64,000 nt of DNA from Sphingomonas jatrophae (lineage in GTDB: Bacteria > Pseudomonadota > Alphaproteobacteria > Sphingomonadales > Sphingomonadaceae), in NCBI RefSeq assembly GCF_900113315.1, contig NZ_FOZG01000002.1, forward strand, positions 1 through 64,000, written 5' to 3'. Below the pieces are notes generated by a model, which did not search any database, was not told the DNA's origin, and worked only from the letters and a program-made list of their open reading frames with translations. Positions 1 to 11,249 of this stretch are shown piece by piece (the first letter of the stretch is position 1; every line of letters begins with the position of its first letter). The position numbers and the translations under genes were made by a program.

Positions 1-3000
1 ACCGGCACCAACGGCACCGGCAGCGTCACCAACTCGGGCACGATCAGCACGACGGGCGAAGGCGCACGCGGCATCGACGTGACGGGCACGCAGGGCGCCA
101 CCGTCACCAACTCGGGTCGGATCACGACTGCCGGCCTCAACGCAGAAGCGATCCGCGCGACGGCGCCGGCGGGCGCGAACGTCACTGTCGCGAACAGCGG
201 CAGCGTCGCCACCAGCGGTGAAGGTGCAACCGGCATCCTGGCGATCGGCGACACTGTCACCATCACTGGCAATGGCACCGTCGCGACAACCGGGATGATG
301 GCAGACGGCATCAATGCCAATGCAGCTGCAGGTCCGCTTTCGATCACCACGGGTGGCGTGTCCACGTCGGGCCAAGGAAGCGTCGGCATCCGTGCCACCA
401 GCGCGACCGGCGCCACCACCACGACCATCGGCGGCCCGGTCACGACCACGGGACTGGGCGCGACGGGGGTGCTCGCCCGCGGCACCGGCGATGTGGCGGT
501 CGCGATCACGGGGCCGGTCTCGACCACCGGCGCGAATGCACTCGGCGTGGATGCAGCTTCGTCGGGCGGCAACGTGACGGTATCGGCCGCCGCGGTCACC
601 ACGCGGGGTGACGGCGCGACCGGGATCCTCGCGGCTGGGCCGCAGGCGGTCACCGTCACCGGCGGTGCGATCACCACAGGTGGGGCCAACGCGCAGGGTG
701 TCGTCGCGAGCGGCGGCGACGCTGTGGCGGTGACCACGGGCGAGATCTCCACCACGGGCGTCGCGAGCAACGGCATCCGTGCGGCCTCGACCGGCGGATC
801 GACGACGGTGCGCAGCGGCGCGATCACGACGCGCGGTGCGACCTCCACGGGCGTCCTGGCGCTTGGCGCCGGCGACGTCGCCATCACGGCCAATGGTCCG
901 ATCACCACCGCCGGCGCAGAGTCGCAGGGCGTCAACGCGGTCTCGACCGCGGGCAACGTGACCGTTGCGACCGGCGCGATCACCACCACCGGCGATGTCT
1001 CCTCCGGCATCATCGCAACCGGTCCGCAGGCAGTGACCGTCACCAGCGGCGCGGTCACCACCAGCGGCGCGAGCTCGTCCGGCATCCTTGCGGACGGCGG
1101 GACCGCTGTTTCGGTCACCGCCAACGGTGCGATCTCGACCGCCGGCTTCAACGGCGTCGGCATCCGTGCGACCTCGACTGGTGGCCCGGTTCAGGTCGTC
1201 GCCACAGGCCCGATCAGCACGCGCGGTGAGACCGGTAACGGCATCCTCGCCAGCGGCACGGGCAATGTCACCGTCAACGCGTCCGCCCCGATCACGACGG
1301 CAGGCCTGAATGCCAGCGGCGTGCGTGCCTTCTCCACGGGCGGCCCTGTCGCGGTGACGACGGCAGCGATCACGACCGCCGGCGATGGCGGCACCGGCAT
1401 CTTCGCGAGTGGCCCCCAGGCGGTCAGCGTGACCAGCGGCGCAATCACCACCGCCGGTGCAACTGCGTCCGGTATCGTCGCCGAAGGCGGCCCGGTGACG
1501 ATCGCGGCAAACGGCGCGATCGCGACCACGGGGGCGAACAGCCTAGGCGTGCAGGCTATTGCCACCGGGCCCCTCGCCATCAGGACGGGCACTGTCTCGA
1601 CCCGCGGTGCAGGCTCGATCGGTGTCTCGGCGACCGGCAGTCAGACGGTGCAGGTGACCACCGGCGCGGTGATGACGGCCGGCACCGATGCCGGCGCGAT
1701 CCTGGCGCAGGGCGGCGATGCGGTGAGCGTTGCGGCGAACGGCACGATCTCCACCACCGGCAACAATTCAGCTGCTGTTCGTGCCACTTCCGCTCGCGGA
1801 CCGGTTACGGTGACGACCGGGGCCGTTACGACCAACGGTGCCGGATCTACCGGCATCCTTGCAGCCGGCCCGCAGGCAGTCACAGTGACTGCCGGTGCGG
1901 TCACCACCGCTGGCGTCGATACGCCGGCGATCAGCGCCACGAGCAGCGCCGGCCCGGTAACGGTGACGGCACAGAGCGTACGGGCGACCGGCGCCGGCTC
2001 GCGCGGCATCGTGGCCACGGGCGTACAGGCGGTGAACGTCACCTCCGGTGCGGCGTCCGCGGTCAACGTGCCGGCCATTGAGGCGACGAGCAGCGGCGGG
2101 GCGGCGTCGGTGACGCTGAACGGCGCGGCGACGACCGGAACGGGCAATGCAGTGCTCGTCAGCGGCGGCACTACCGCCAACCTGACGCTCGGCAGCGGCG
2201 GTTCGCTGGCGAGCGGCACGGGCGGCGCTCGCCTGACCTCGGCGACGGGTTCGACCGTCAACAATGGCGGCACCATCACCGGCAATGCCACCGGCCCGAT
2301 CGTGACCGCAGTGGGCGGCCCGCTGACCTTCAACAATAGCGGCAACTTCACCGGTACGATCGGCTTCACCGGTGGCAACGATGTCCTGGTGAACTCGGGC
2401 ACCTACCGCGCTCTGTTCAATCAGGATTTCGGCGCCGGCACCGATCGCTTCACCAACACCGGCACCTTCCTAGTGCTGCCAGGCGCGACCGCGCCAGGCA
2501 CGGTGGCGCTGACCGGGCTGGAAACGTTCAACAACTCCGGTCTGATCGATCTGCGGAACGGCCGCGCGGGCGACGTGCTCTCCACCTCGGGTACGTTCAC
2601 CGGCACGGGCAACAGCACGCTGGGGATCGACATCACGATCAACGGTGCTTCTTCTGCCGCCGATCGCTTCAACGTGGGCGGCGCGCTGACCGGCGTCACC
2701 CAGCTGCAGCTCAACCTCAACGGATCGACGCCGGCGCTCACCTCCGGGCTGATCTTCGCGCAGGGTGGTGCCGGCACCTCGGCGACAGCCTTCAACGCGC
2801 CGCAGTCGACGTTCAACATCGGGTTGGTGCGCTACGACATCCGCTTCAACGCGGCGGATAACAGCTTCGCGCTGGTCGGTACGCCGGGTGACACGGTGTA
2901 TCGCACGCTCCGGATCGGCGAAGCAGCGCAACAGCTGTGGCATCGTTCCGCCGATGCGGTCGGCGCCCAGCTGGCGGAGCTGCGCGATGCCAAGTTCGGC

Positions 3001-3837
3001 GGGTATAGCGAGAATGGTGGGCGCCTCTGGCTCCAGATGTATGGCCAGTCCCATTATCGCGACGGCGGCCAGTCGGTCACCGCCTTCGGCCTCACCCGCA
3101 CGGTCGATCTGAGCTACAAACAGGATACGTTCGGCGGGCAGATCGGGCTCGGTATCGGTGCGGGCGGCGATGGCGCGATCGCCTTCGGTGTCACCGGCGG
3201 TTACCAGAGCTCCGACGTGAAGTTCGCCTTCTCCTCGGATCGGGCGCGCTTCGATGCGGTGAACGTCGGCGCCTATGCCAGCTTCCAGTCGGGTGGCCTG
3301 TTCGCCAACGTGCTCGGCAAGTATGACTACTACTGGATCGAAGCGAACAGCATCACTGCCGGCATAGGCGACAAGTTCCGCGGCGAGAGCTACGGCGTGC
3401 AGGGAGAGGCCGGGTTCCGGATCGGCGGAGATCGCTTCTACGCCGAACCGGTTGCCACGCTCGCCTACGTGCGCACCGACCTGAACGACTTCCGTGTCCC
3501 GGGCGCGACGATCGACTTCGATCGGTTCGATGGCCTCCGCGGTAAGGCTGGTCTGCGCGTGGGCAGCAGGATCGACTTCGGCAACGGAGCGACCGCGATC
3601 GTCTACGCCCAGGGCAATTACGTCCACGAGTTCAAGGGCAAGGACGGCATTGCCTTCTCGACCGGTGGCGCCCCGCTCAGCTTCCGCAATCGCCCGATCG
3701 GTGATTACGGGCAGGGCAAGCTGGGCGTGAGCATCGGCGGTGCAGGCGGCGTCAGCGGTTTCGTCGAGGGCTTCGGCAACGCGGGCGGCAACTACAAGGG
3801 CGGCGGCGGCCGCGCGGGGATCCGGCTCAAGTTCTGA
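1..3837 (+). CDS. Autotransporter with repetitive passenger and C-terminal beta-barrel (5' truncated by window edge)
   Basis: The frame is already open at position 1, so the N-terminus and signal peptide lie outside the window; 1278 codons are visible. Residues from the edge to about 700 are tandem repeats of 24-26 residues rich in Gly, Thr, Ala, Ser and Val, with a recurring core like GAITTAG followed by a Gly-[IV]-x-Ala step. This is the pattern of a right-handed beta-helix passenger. A non-repetitive linker follows, then about 285 residues from nt 2980 matching an autotransporter barrel, alternating hydrophobic strands and ending in a terminal Phe (GIRLKF), the usual outer-membrane targeting residue. 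Family knowledge predicts type Va secretion and surface display. The exact passenger function (adhesion, biofilm) is not readable. The methionine at 79 is internal, not the true start. Confidence 0.9.
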   Translation, partial: TGTNGTGSVTNSGTISTTGEGARGIDVTGTQGATVTNSGRITTAGLNAEAIRATAPAGANVTVANSGSVATSGEGATGILAIGDTVTITGNGTVATTGMMADGINANAAAGPLSITTGGVSTSGQGSVGIRATSATGATTTTIGGPVTTTGLGATGVLARGTGDVAVAITGPVSTTGANALGVDAASSGGNVTVSAAAVTTRGDGATGILAAGPQAVTVTGGAITTGGANAQGVVASGGDAVAVTTGEISTTGVASNGIRAASTGGSTTVRSGAITTRGATSTGVLALGAGDVAITANGPITTAGAESQGVNAVSTAGNVTVATGAITTTGDVSSGIIATGPQAVTVTSGAVTTSGASSSGILADGGTAVSVTANGAISTAGFNGVGIRATSTGGPVQVVATGPISTRGETGNGILASGTGNVTVNASAPITTAGLNASGVRAFSTGGPVAVTTAAITTAGDGGTGIFASGPQAVSVTSGAITTAGATASGIVAEGGPVTIAANGAIATTGANSLGVQAIATGPLAIRTGTVSTRGAGSIGVSATGSQTVQVTTGAVMTAGTDAGAILAQGGDAVSVAANGTISTTGNNSAAVRATSARGPVTVTTGAVTTNGAGSTGILAAGPQAVTVTAGAVTTAGVDTPAISATSSAGPVTVTAQSVRATGAGSRGIVATGVQAVNVTSGAASAVNVPAIEATSSGGAASVTLNGAATTGTGNAVLVSGGTTANLTLGSGGSLASGTGGARLTSATGSTVNNGGTITGNATGPIVTAVGGPLTFNNSGNFTGTIGFTGGNDVLVNSGTYRALFNQDFGAGTDRFTNTGTFLVLPGATAPGTVALTGLETFNNSGLIDLRNGRAGDVLSTSGTFTGTGNSTLGIDITINGASSAADRFNVGGALTGVTQLQLNLNGSTPALTSGLIFAQGGAGTSATAFNAPQSTFNIGLVRYDIRFNAADNSFALVGTPGDTVYRTLRIGEAAQQLWHRSADAVGAQLAELRDAKFGGYSENGGRLWLQMYGQSHYRDGGQSVTAFGLTRTVDLSYKQDTFGGQIGLGIGAGGDGAIAFGVTGGYQSSDVKFAFSSDRARFDAVNVGAYASFQSGGLFANVLGKYDYYWIEANSITAGIGDKFRGESYGVQGEAGFRIGGDRFYAEPVATLAYVRTDLNDFRVPGATIDFDRFDGLRGKAGLRVGSRIDFGNGATAIVYAQGNYVHEFKGKDGIAFSTGGAPLSFRNRPIGDYGQGKLGVSIGGAGGVSGFVEGFGNAGGNYKGGGGRAGIRLKF

Positions 3838-3880
3838 GCCGGCAGCCCTGAAGCGGGATCCTCCGCTGACCCGCAAACAG

Positions 3881-3913
3881 CCGCCGCCCGGGCCGTCATG
3901 GTACGGGCGGCGG
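3881..3913 (+). terminator. GC-rich hairpin after the autotransporter gene
   Basis: CCGCCGCCCG (3881-3890) pairs perfectly with CGGGCGGCGG (3904-3913) across a 13-nt loop and is followed by a short TTT. It lies 43 nt past the stop. The T-run is weak, so intrinsic termination is inferred. Confidence 0.55.
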
Positions 3914-4231
3914 TTTGCATTGAGAGTATAACTCTGCGCCTTGTCGGCGAGTGCCGAGGAGCGTGCCACAACCTTCACATTAGCGGGCAAAGCTCCGGAG
4001 CAGGCACGCACCAAGACGGCAGCCGCTGCTTCCGCCTCTACAAACCAGACTGTGATCGGTGCCACGGCCGAGTTCAGTGGTTTGCTGACCACCGTTCAGC
4101 AACTCGCATTACGCCAAACGCATAGCTTGCCTTCGCAAGCACGGCGGTGTTGCTTGAGCCACGATCGGGCGCGAAGATTTGCCAGCCGTCCGGCCTAGAT
4201 AAGAGCGCAGCTGTGAGGGGTGCCGATCGGC
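3914..4231. other. Intergenic stretch with no supported gene
   Basis: About 320 bases between the autotransporter hairpin and the tRNA 3' end. Short overlapping ORFs exist on both strands, but none has a convincing ribosome binding site, family resemblance or the strong G/C wobble bias of neighbouring genes. One minus-strand ORF runs through the tRNA. I see no promoter I can defend. Confidence 0.6.
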
Positions 4232-4324
4232 TGGCGGAGACGGAGGGATTCGAACCCTCGGTACGGGTTAACCCCGTACGGCGGTTTAGCAAACCGCTGG
4301 TTTCAGCCACTCACCCACGTCTCC
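4232..4324 (-). tRNA. tRNA-Ser (anticodon GCU)
   Basis: Read on the minus strand, the acceptor arm 5' GGAGACG pairs with CGTCTCC, the discriminator is G, and CCA is encoded at 4234-4232. The T arm carries GGTTCGAATCC. The anticodon stem CGGTT/AACCG presents loop anticodon GCT, which reads AGC and AGU serine codons. A long variable arm with a GTACGGG/CCCGTAC stem marks a class II tRNA and agrees with serine identity. It stands alone rather than in a tRNA cluster. Confidence 0.96.
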
Positions 4325-4473
4325 GGGTCGGCGTCGCAGCGCCCTAGCAGCGCCGGGCGGCGGGATCAACGGGCGGACGGACGTGAAAAGGACTCAAGCC
4401 GGCGCGCATTCATGGACGGGCAAGGCAAGGGCGCGCTATCCGCTCTTGTTCCAGGGTCTTCCGGGGGGAAGCG

Positions 4474-5262
4474 ATGCCGACTGCCAAGTTCGTCCGTGCC
4501 GCAGCCGCTGCCGCGCTGCTGATCGCAGCGCCGGCGCTAGCGCAGGTTCGCACGGTGGATCCGAACGCAGCGATGCGCGGCGATCTGGCGCCGGTGCCGG
4601 CTGGTGAGGCTGCCTATGGCACCAAAGGGGTTTCCGCCGAGCCGACCCGACAGACTGCGCCCGAGCCCGCTTTCTCTAGCGAGCCGCCCGCCGCGACGGT
4701 CGCCGGCAGCGCGTCCGCCGAGAGCGAGCGGATGACCACGCAGGAGGCGCTGGCCTCCGCCGCGGCGGACGATCCCACGCGCACCTATCAGCGCGACGAC
4801 CTCCTCTCCGCGGCGGAGGGCGTGTTCGGGAAGGGCGCAGAGGGGCTTGCTCGCATTCTGGAAGACATCCTGAAGAAGCAGGGGCAGCCCTCCGCCTACA
4901 TCGGCGGGCGCGAAGTGGGCGGCGCGTTCGTCGCCGGGCTGCGCTATGGATCGGGCACGCTGCACCATAAGGTGGAAGGCGACATGCCGGTCTACTGGAC
5001 GGGGCCGTCGCTCGGCTTCGACTTTGGCGGTAATGGCGCCAAGTCGTTCGTGCTGGTCTACAACCTTTATGACACGGCGGACCTCTTCAACCGCTTCCCG
5101 CAGGCGGAGGGCGCCGCCTATATCGTCGGCGGCTTCACCGCGAGCTATCTGCGCCGCGGCGATATCGTGCTGATCCCGATCCGGCTCGGCGTCGGATGGC
5201 GGCTCGGCGCGAATGTCGGCTACATGCGGTTCAGCCGGAAGGCGAAGGTGTCGCCGTTCTGA
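4474..5262 (+). CDS. EipA/DUF1134-family exported envelope protein
   Basis: A 262-residue protein beginning with a clear Sec signal peptide (basic start, then AAAAAALLIAAPALAQ with cleavage after AQ). A low-complexity Ala/Pro/Glu region follows to about residue 100. The C-terminal 160 residues match DUF1134: a GxPSAYIGG segment, then GAFVAGLRYGSG, YWTGPSLGFDFGGNG and LVYNLYDT. EipA of Brucella and Caulobacter is a periplasmic lipocalin-like beta-barrel protein important for envelope integrity. The start is chosen from the signal peptide and a GGGGGGAA purine tract just upstream. It is monocistronic; the next gene is convergent. The family call is confident; the role here is inferred by homology. 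Confidence 0.85.
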   Translation: MPTAKFVRAAAAAALLIAAPALAQVRTVDPNAAMRGDLAPVPAGEAAYGTKGVSAEPTRQTAPEPAFSSEPPAATVAGSASAESERMTTQEALASAAADDPTRTYQRDDLLSAAEGVFGKGAEGLARILEDILKKQGQPSAYIGGREVGGAFVAGLRYGSGTLHHKVEGDMPVYWTGPSLGFDFGGNGAKSFVLVYNLYDTADLFNRFPQAEGAAYIVGGFTASYLRRGDIVLIPIRLGVGWRLGANVGYMRFSRKAKVSPF

Positions 5263-5283
5263 GCCGGGCCGGCGACGCTTAGG

Positions 5284-5298
5284 TTGACAAAGTTGACA
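5284..5298. repeat. Tandem TTGACA half-sites, 9-bp period
   Basis: TTGACA occurs at 5284-5289 and again at 5293-5298, separated by AAG. It sits in the 110-bp gap between two convergent genes, so it is not in the expected position for a promoter of either. Confidence 0.5.
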
Positions 5299-5372
5299 CT
5301 TAGAGGCCCTTTTCCGACTAGTTGGTGGGCGGCCCCTATCTCTTTTGTCTACAACGGGTTACCCGCACTTCC

Positions 5373-5705
5373 TCAGTCCGCATTGTCGAAGCGCCGGATT
5401 TCGACGGACGCTTCGTCGAAGCCGTCGAGCAGGCGTGCGTTGACGCCCATCCTGCCGAAGTCTTCGCCAAGCGTGGCCCAGTGCGTGCCGCAGCCGCATG
5501 TCGGGCAATGATGGATGCCGATCATGCGATCGCCCCAGACATAAGCGACCGTCTCGCCCGTGATGCTTACATCATCTGGCGGGAAATAGGCGACGCGCCA
5601 GGCAAGTCGCCGGCAGAGCGAACAATTGCAGTCGGCCACCCATTCGGGCCTGTGCGGAAGCTCGATCCGCACGTTTCCGCAGTGGCAGCTTCCCTGTACG
5701 GCCAT
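5373..5705 (-). CDS. GFA/CENP-V family zinc protein (glutathione-dependent formaldehyde-activating-like)
   Basis: A 110-residue protein from the internal methionine MAVQGSCHCG; the longer reading frame upstream adds a sequence unlike the family. Metal-binding cysteines sit in the expected order: CHCG near the start, CNCSLC around residue 27, and HHCPTCGCGTH around residue 68. This is the GFA fold, with one structural and one catalytic zinc site. Members bind S-hydroxymethylglutathione-type or unknown substrates, and most are uncharacterised, so the reaction is not assigned. It is just downstream of, and co-directional with, the dihydroorotase gene (72 bp gap). It converges with the EipA-like gene. 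Confidence 0.82.
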   Translation of the reverse strand: MAVQGSCHCGNVRIELPHRPEWVADCNCSLCRRLAWRVAYFPPDDVSITGETVAYVWGDRMIGIHHCPTCGCGTHWATLGEDFGRMGVNARLLDGFDEASVEIRRFDNAD

Positions 5706-5777
5706 GGCGGATGGTAGGCGCCACTGCCGATATCCCGCAAGTGCGCCGAGCGATGTGCCCGCAGCGGGCAGCAAGCG

Positions 5778-7106
5778 TCAGGCAGGCCGGTAGGTCGATT
5801 CGAAGCGGATCGGCCGTCCGGTGGCGGCCGTAGCCAGCGTGCCGTCCCACATGACACGGTGGCCGCGCAGGATGGTGCCGATCGGGCGGCCGGTGAGCGG
5901 CATGCCCTCGAACGGGGACCAGCCGCAGCGCGAGGCGAGCCAGTCACCCGTTACGGTCCAGCGAGCCTTCAGGTCGACGACGGTGAAGTCGGCGTCATAG
6001 CCGACCGCGATCCGGCCCTTGCCGACGAGGCCGAAAATGCGTTGCGGCCCGCTCGCCATCAGGTCGACAAGCCGGGCGAGGGTGAGGCGGCCTTCGGCGA
6101 CATGGTTGAGCATGAGCGGCACGATGGTCTGCACGCCCGGCATGCCGGACGGCGACTCAGGATAGGGCTTTGCCTTCTCCTCGCGCGTGTGCGGTGCGTG
6201 ATCGGAGCCGAGCACGTCGGCGGCGCCCTGCCCCAACCAGTGCCACAGCCCGTCCCGGTGTGCGGCGGAGCGGATCGGTGGGTTCATCTGCGCGAAGCTG
6301 CCGAGGCGTGGATAAGCGTCCTCCGCGGCCAGCGTCAGGTGCTGCGGAGTCAGCTCGCAGGTGGCGATGTCCTTGTTCTGCGCCAGCAGCTCCAGCTCGG
6401 CCGGTGTGGTGACGTGGAGAACGTGGATGCGGCGCCCCGTCTTCCGCGCGAGCGCGAGGATGCGGCGGGTGGCGAGCATCGCGCTCTCATCGTCGCGCCA
6501 GACGGGATGACTGGAGGGATCGCCCGCGACGCGCTCGCCGCTCCGCGCCTGCATCCGCGCCTCGTCCTCGGCATGGATGGCAACGCGGCGCTGGCCCGAG
6601 CGCAGCACGCGTTCCAGCGCGGCATCCTCGGACACGAGCAGATCGCCGGTGGACGCGCCCATGAAGATCTTGACGCCCGCAGTGCCGGGCAGCCGCTCCA
6701 GCTCGGCCAGCTGCTCGGCATTGGCGGCGGTGGCGCCGACGTAGAAAGCGTGATCGCACCACATGCGGTCGCGCGCGCGGGTGAGCTTGTCGTTCACGGC
6801 GTCCGCGCTGTCGGTGTTGGGCTTGGTGTTCGGCATCTCGAACACGGCAGTAACGCCGCCCAGCACCGCGGCACGGCTGCCGCTTTCCAGATCCTCCTTC
6901 GCCTCCAGCCCCGGCTCGCGGAAATGGACCTGGCTGTCGATCAGGCCCGGCAGCACCATCAGGCCGGCGCAGTCGATCGTCTCGCCCGCATCGCCGGCAA
7001 CGCCGATCGCAGCGATCCGCCCGCCTCGCACGCCGACGCTGGTTTCGACCGGGCCACCCGGCGTCCACACGGTGCCGTTCTTCAGGAGGAGATCATAGGT
7101 CGGCAT
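5778..7106 (-). CDS. pyrC: Dihydroorotase
   Basis: A 442-residue amidohydrolase catalysing cyclisation of carbamoyl-aspartate to dihydroorotate, the third step of pyrimidine synthesis. Family motifs are in order: PGLIDSQVHFREPG (about 53-66), EMPNTKPNT, GVKIFMGAST with the lysine expected to be carboxylated, HAEDEAR, LHVTTPAE and the catalytic-Asp segment GSDHAPHTREEK. The usual His-x-His metal motif at strand 1 reads Gln59-Val-His61, a variant I recall from alphaproteobacterial dihydroorotases. An AAGGAAG tract precedes the ATG. It is divergent from ygfZ across a 41-bp gap. Related cyclic amidohydrolases (allantoinase, hydantoinase) are the alternative, but the motifs favour dihydroorotase. 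Confidence 0.88.
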   Translation of the reverse strand: MPTYDLLLKNGTVWTPGGPVETSVGVRGGRIAAIGVAGDAGETIDCAGLMVLPGLIDSQVHFREPGLEAKEDLESGSRAAVLGGVTAVFEMPNTKPNTDSADAVNDKLTRARDRMWCDHAFYVGATAANAEQLAELERLPGTAGVKIFMGASTGDLLVSEDAALERVLRSGQRRVAIHAEDEARMQARSGERVAGDPSSHPVWRDDESAMLATRRILALARKTGRRIHVLHVTTPAELELLAQNKDIATCELTPQHLTLAAEDAYPRLGSFAQMNPPIRSAAHRDGLWHWLGQGAADVLGSDHAPHTREEKAKPYPESPSGMPGVQTIVPLMLNHVAEGRLTLARLVDLMASGPQRIFGLVGKGRIAVGYDADFTVVDLKARWTVTGDWLASRCGWSPFEGMPLTGRPIGTILRGHRVMWDGTLATAATGRPIRFESTYRPA

Positions 7107-7147
7107 CGACGCTTCCTTTCGGTGGCCCCGCTCCCTACCTCCGCGGC

Positions 7148-7882
7148 ATGACCGGCACCACCCTCCCCGACCGCGCCCTTCTCCGTCTCTCGGGAGAGGA
7201 TGTGCGCGGCTTCCTCCAGGGCCTCGTCACTAACGATGTGGCCGGGCCGCTGCCCGTCTGGGCGGGGTTGCTGACGGCGCAGGGCAAGGCGCTGTTCGAT
7301 TTCCTCGTGTGGAGCGATCCCGAGGGCGGCGAGGACGTGCTGATCGACTGCGAGGCCCCGCAGGCCGATGCGCTTGCGCGGCGGCTGACGCTCTATCGCC
7401 TGCGCCGCGCCATCGCGATCGCACGGGACGAGACGCTGGCGGTGCATTGGTCGGCCGACGGCAATGTCGGCAGCGCGGATCCGCGGCTGCCCGCGCTTGG
7501 CCGGCGCTGGCTGGCGCCCGGCGGCGCGGCGGCGGAGGGCTGGGACGCGCACAGGCTGGCGCTGGGCGTGGCCGAGGGCGTCGCCGAGCTCGGCTCCGAC
7601 AAGACCTTATGGCTGGAGGCGAATGCCGCGGAGCTGGGCGGCGTCAGCTTCGGCAAGGGCTGCTATGTCGGCCAGGAAAATACGGCGCGGATGAACTGGC
7701 GGCAGAAGGTCAATCGCCGCATCGCCGTGCTGCGGGTGGACGCCGCGCCCGAGGATGCGCGCGCCTGGTATCCGGATCTCGGGCTGGCGGTCGTCCACCG
7801 CCGCGTCGAGGCGCTGAGGGCCGAGGCGGCGCTGGTGCGGCCCGACTGGCTGGACGCCGCGCTCTCCGCCGAGCCGGCCTGA
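7148..7882 (+). CDS. ygfZ: YgfZ/GcvT-like folate-binding protein (Fe-S cluster maintenance)
   Basis: A 244-residue homologue of YgfZ (IBA57 in mitochondria), a folate-binding protein related to the GcvT T-protein. It supports assembly or repair of [4Fe-4S] enzymes such as MiaB. The diagnostic motif KGCYVGQENTARM with the family's conserved cysteine is at about residue 170. An N-terminal GcvT-like segment (LRLSGEDVRGFLQGLVTNDV) matches the family start. The protein is shorter than E. coli YgfZ (326 residues), as is usual in alphaproteobacteria. It is divergent from pyrC. Upstream room is only 41 bp, so both promoters must be compact or overlapping. Confidence 0.88.
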   Translation: MTGTTLPDRALLRLSGEDVRGFLQGLVTNDVAGPLPVWAGLLTAQGKALFDFLVWSDPEGGEDVLIDCEAPQADALARRLTLYRLRRAIAIARDETLAVHWSADGNVGSADPRLPALGRRWLAPGGAAAEGWDAHRLALGVAEGVAELGSDKTLWLEANAAELGGVSFGKGCYVGQENTARMNWRQKVNRRIAVLRVDAAPEDARAWYPDLGLAVVHRRVEALRAEAALVRPDWLDAALSAEPA

Positions 7883-7907
7883 CCCGGCGGGGAGCGTCGG
7901 CAGGCGA

Positions 7908-8132
7908 TCAGTCCTTCCGGTCGCGCGCCTCGTCGGCCGTCTCGTCGCCGAGCTGGTTGGCGCCGTGATAGGCCTTGCCGCTCTGGCCGCCGTCAAAGCC
8001 TTCGCCGCCCGCGTCGTTCGGATAGGCCTTGCCCTGCGACTGGCCGCCGCTCGCCATCTGGCTGTCGACGTCCTTGCCGTCGCCCGACTGATTGCCGCCG
8101 CCATCGACCGGCATCTTCACCTTGTCCGTCAT
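7908..8132 (-). CDS. Small hydrophilic, probably disordered protein
   Basis: 74 residues with no recognised domain. Composition is dominated by Gly, Asp, Gln, Ser and Ala, with no hydrophobic segment, no Cys and no Trp, and GGQS-GKAY occurs twice with variation. This resembles hydrophilin or stress-associated disordered proteins, but no function is assigned. Its ATG overlaps the TGA of the upstream membrane-protein gene in an ATGA (8129-8132), a sign of translational coupling. A second small protein of similar character is encoded at 53549-53716. Confidence 0.65.
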   Translation of the reverse strand: MTDKVKMPVDGGGNQSGDGKDVDSQMASGGQSQGKAYPNDAGGEGFDGGQSGKAYHGANQLGDETADEARDRKD

Positions 8133-8476
8133 TTCGATTCTCCTTCATCGGGAGAACCAGCGAGCCTTGGACCCCGTTCCGGGGCCCAGCGTGGCTGTAG
8201 TTCTTGCGACGGCGTGCGCCGATCAACAGCGATACGCCACAGGCCGAACAGCGCGAAACCAGCCCAGAGGACGTTGAGCGCGGCGGACGGCATCGCGCCA
8301 TTATAGCCGGAGTTGAGGACGAACCCGGCCGCACCGACGAGGTTGAGCCACTGATAACTGGCCGACCGCGCCGTCACGCGGCCGAGCGTCAGCAGCACGT
8401 AGCTGAGCAGGATCATGCCCGCCGCCGCCCAGCCGACGACGGCGACACAGGTGGCGAAGGGGAGAGACAAGCTCAT
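8129..8476 (-). CDS. CBU_0592-like small integral membrane protein
   Basis: 115 residues with three predicted membrane spans (about 8-30, 42-60 and 63-80). The core SYVLLTLGRVTARSASYQ followed by LNLVGAAGFVLNSGYNG resembles a widespread family of small uncharacterised membrane proteins annotated CBU_0592-like. The C-terminal 35 residues are charged and probably cytoplasmic. It is downstream of acnA by 21 bp in the same direction and coupled by ATGA to the next gene, so all three may be one transcript. Function unknown. Confidence 0.72.
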   Translation of the reverse strand: MSLSLPFATCVAVVGWAAAGMILLSYVLLTLGRVTARSASYQWLNLVGAAGFVLNSGYNGAMPSAALNVLWAGFALFGLWRIAVDRRTPSQELQPRWAPERGPRLAGSPDEGESK

Positions 8477-8497
8477 CGCCGCCCTCCCCTTGCCCGA

Positions 8498-11182
<2,685 letters not shown>

Positions 11183-11249
11183 GGCTGGGCCTCATGCTGC
11201 AAATGCGTTGTCGCGGGGGCGCATAGCAAGGGGGAACCACATGCGAAAG

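Noticed and set aside
1-2130. CRISPR array because of repetitive DNA
   Set aside because: Repeats are coding, in-frame and degenerate, with no unique spacers of constant length; this is a protein repeat.
2470-4092. 540-codon minus-strand ORF opposite the autotransporter end
   Set aside because: The plus-strand barrel and terminal Phe are clear; the antisense frame begins in the intergenic region and is low-complexity.
3898-4198. Short plus-strand ORFs before the tRNA
   Set aside because: No RBS, no family resemblance, weaker wobble bias.
5284-5298. TTGACA pair as a promoter
   Set aside because: Neither convergent gene starts downstream of it and no -10 element is evident.
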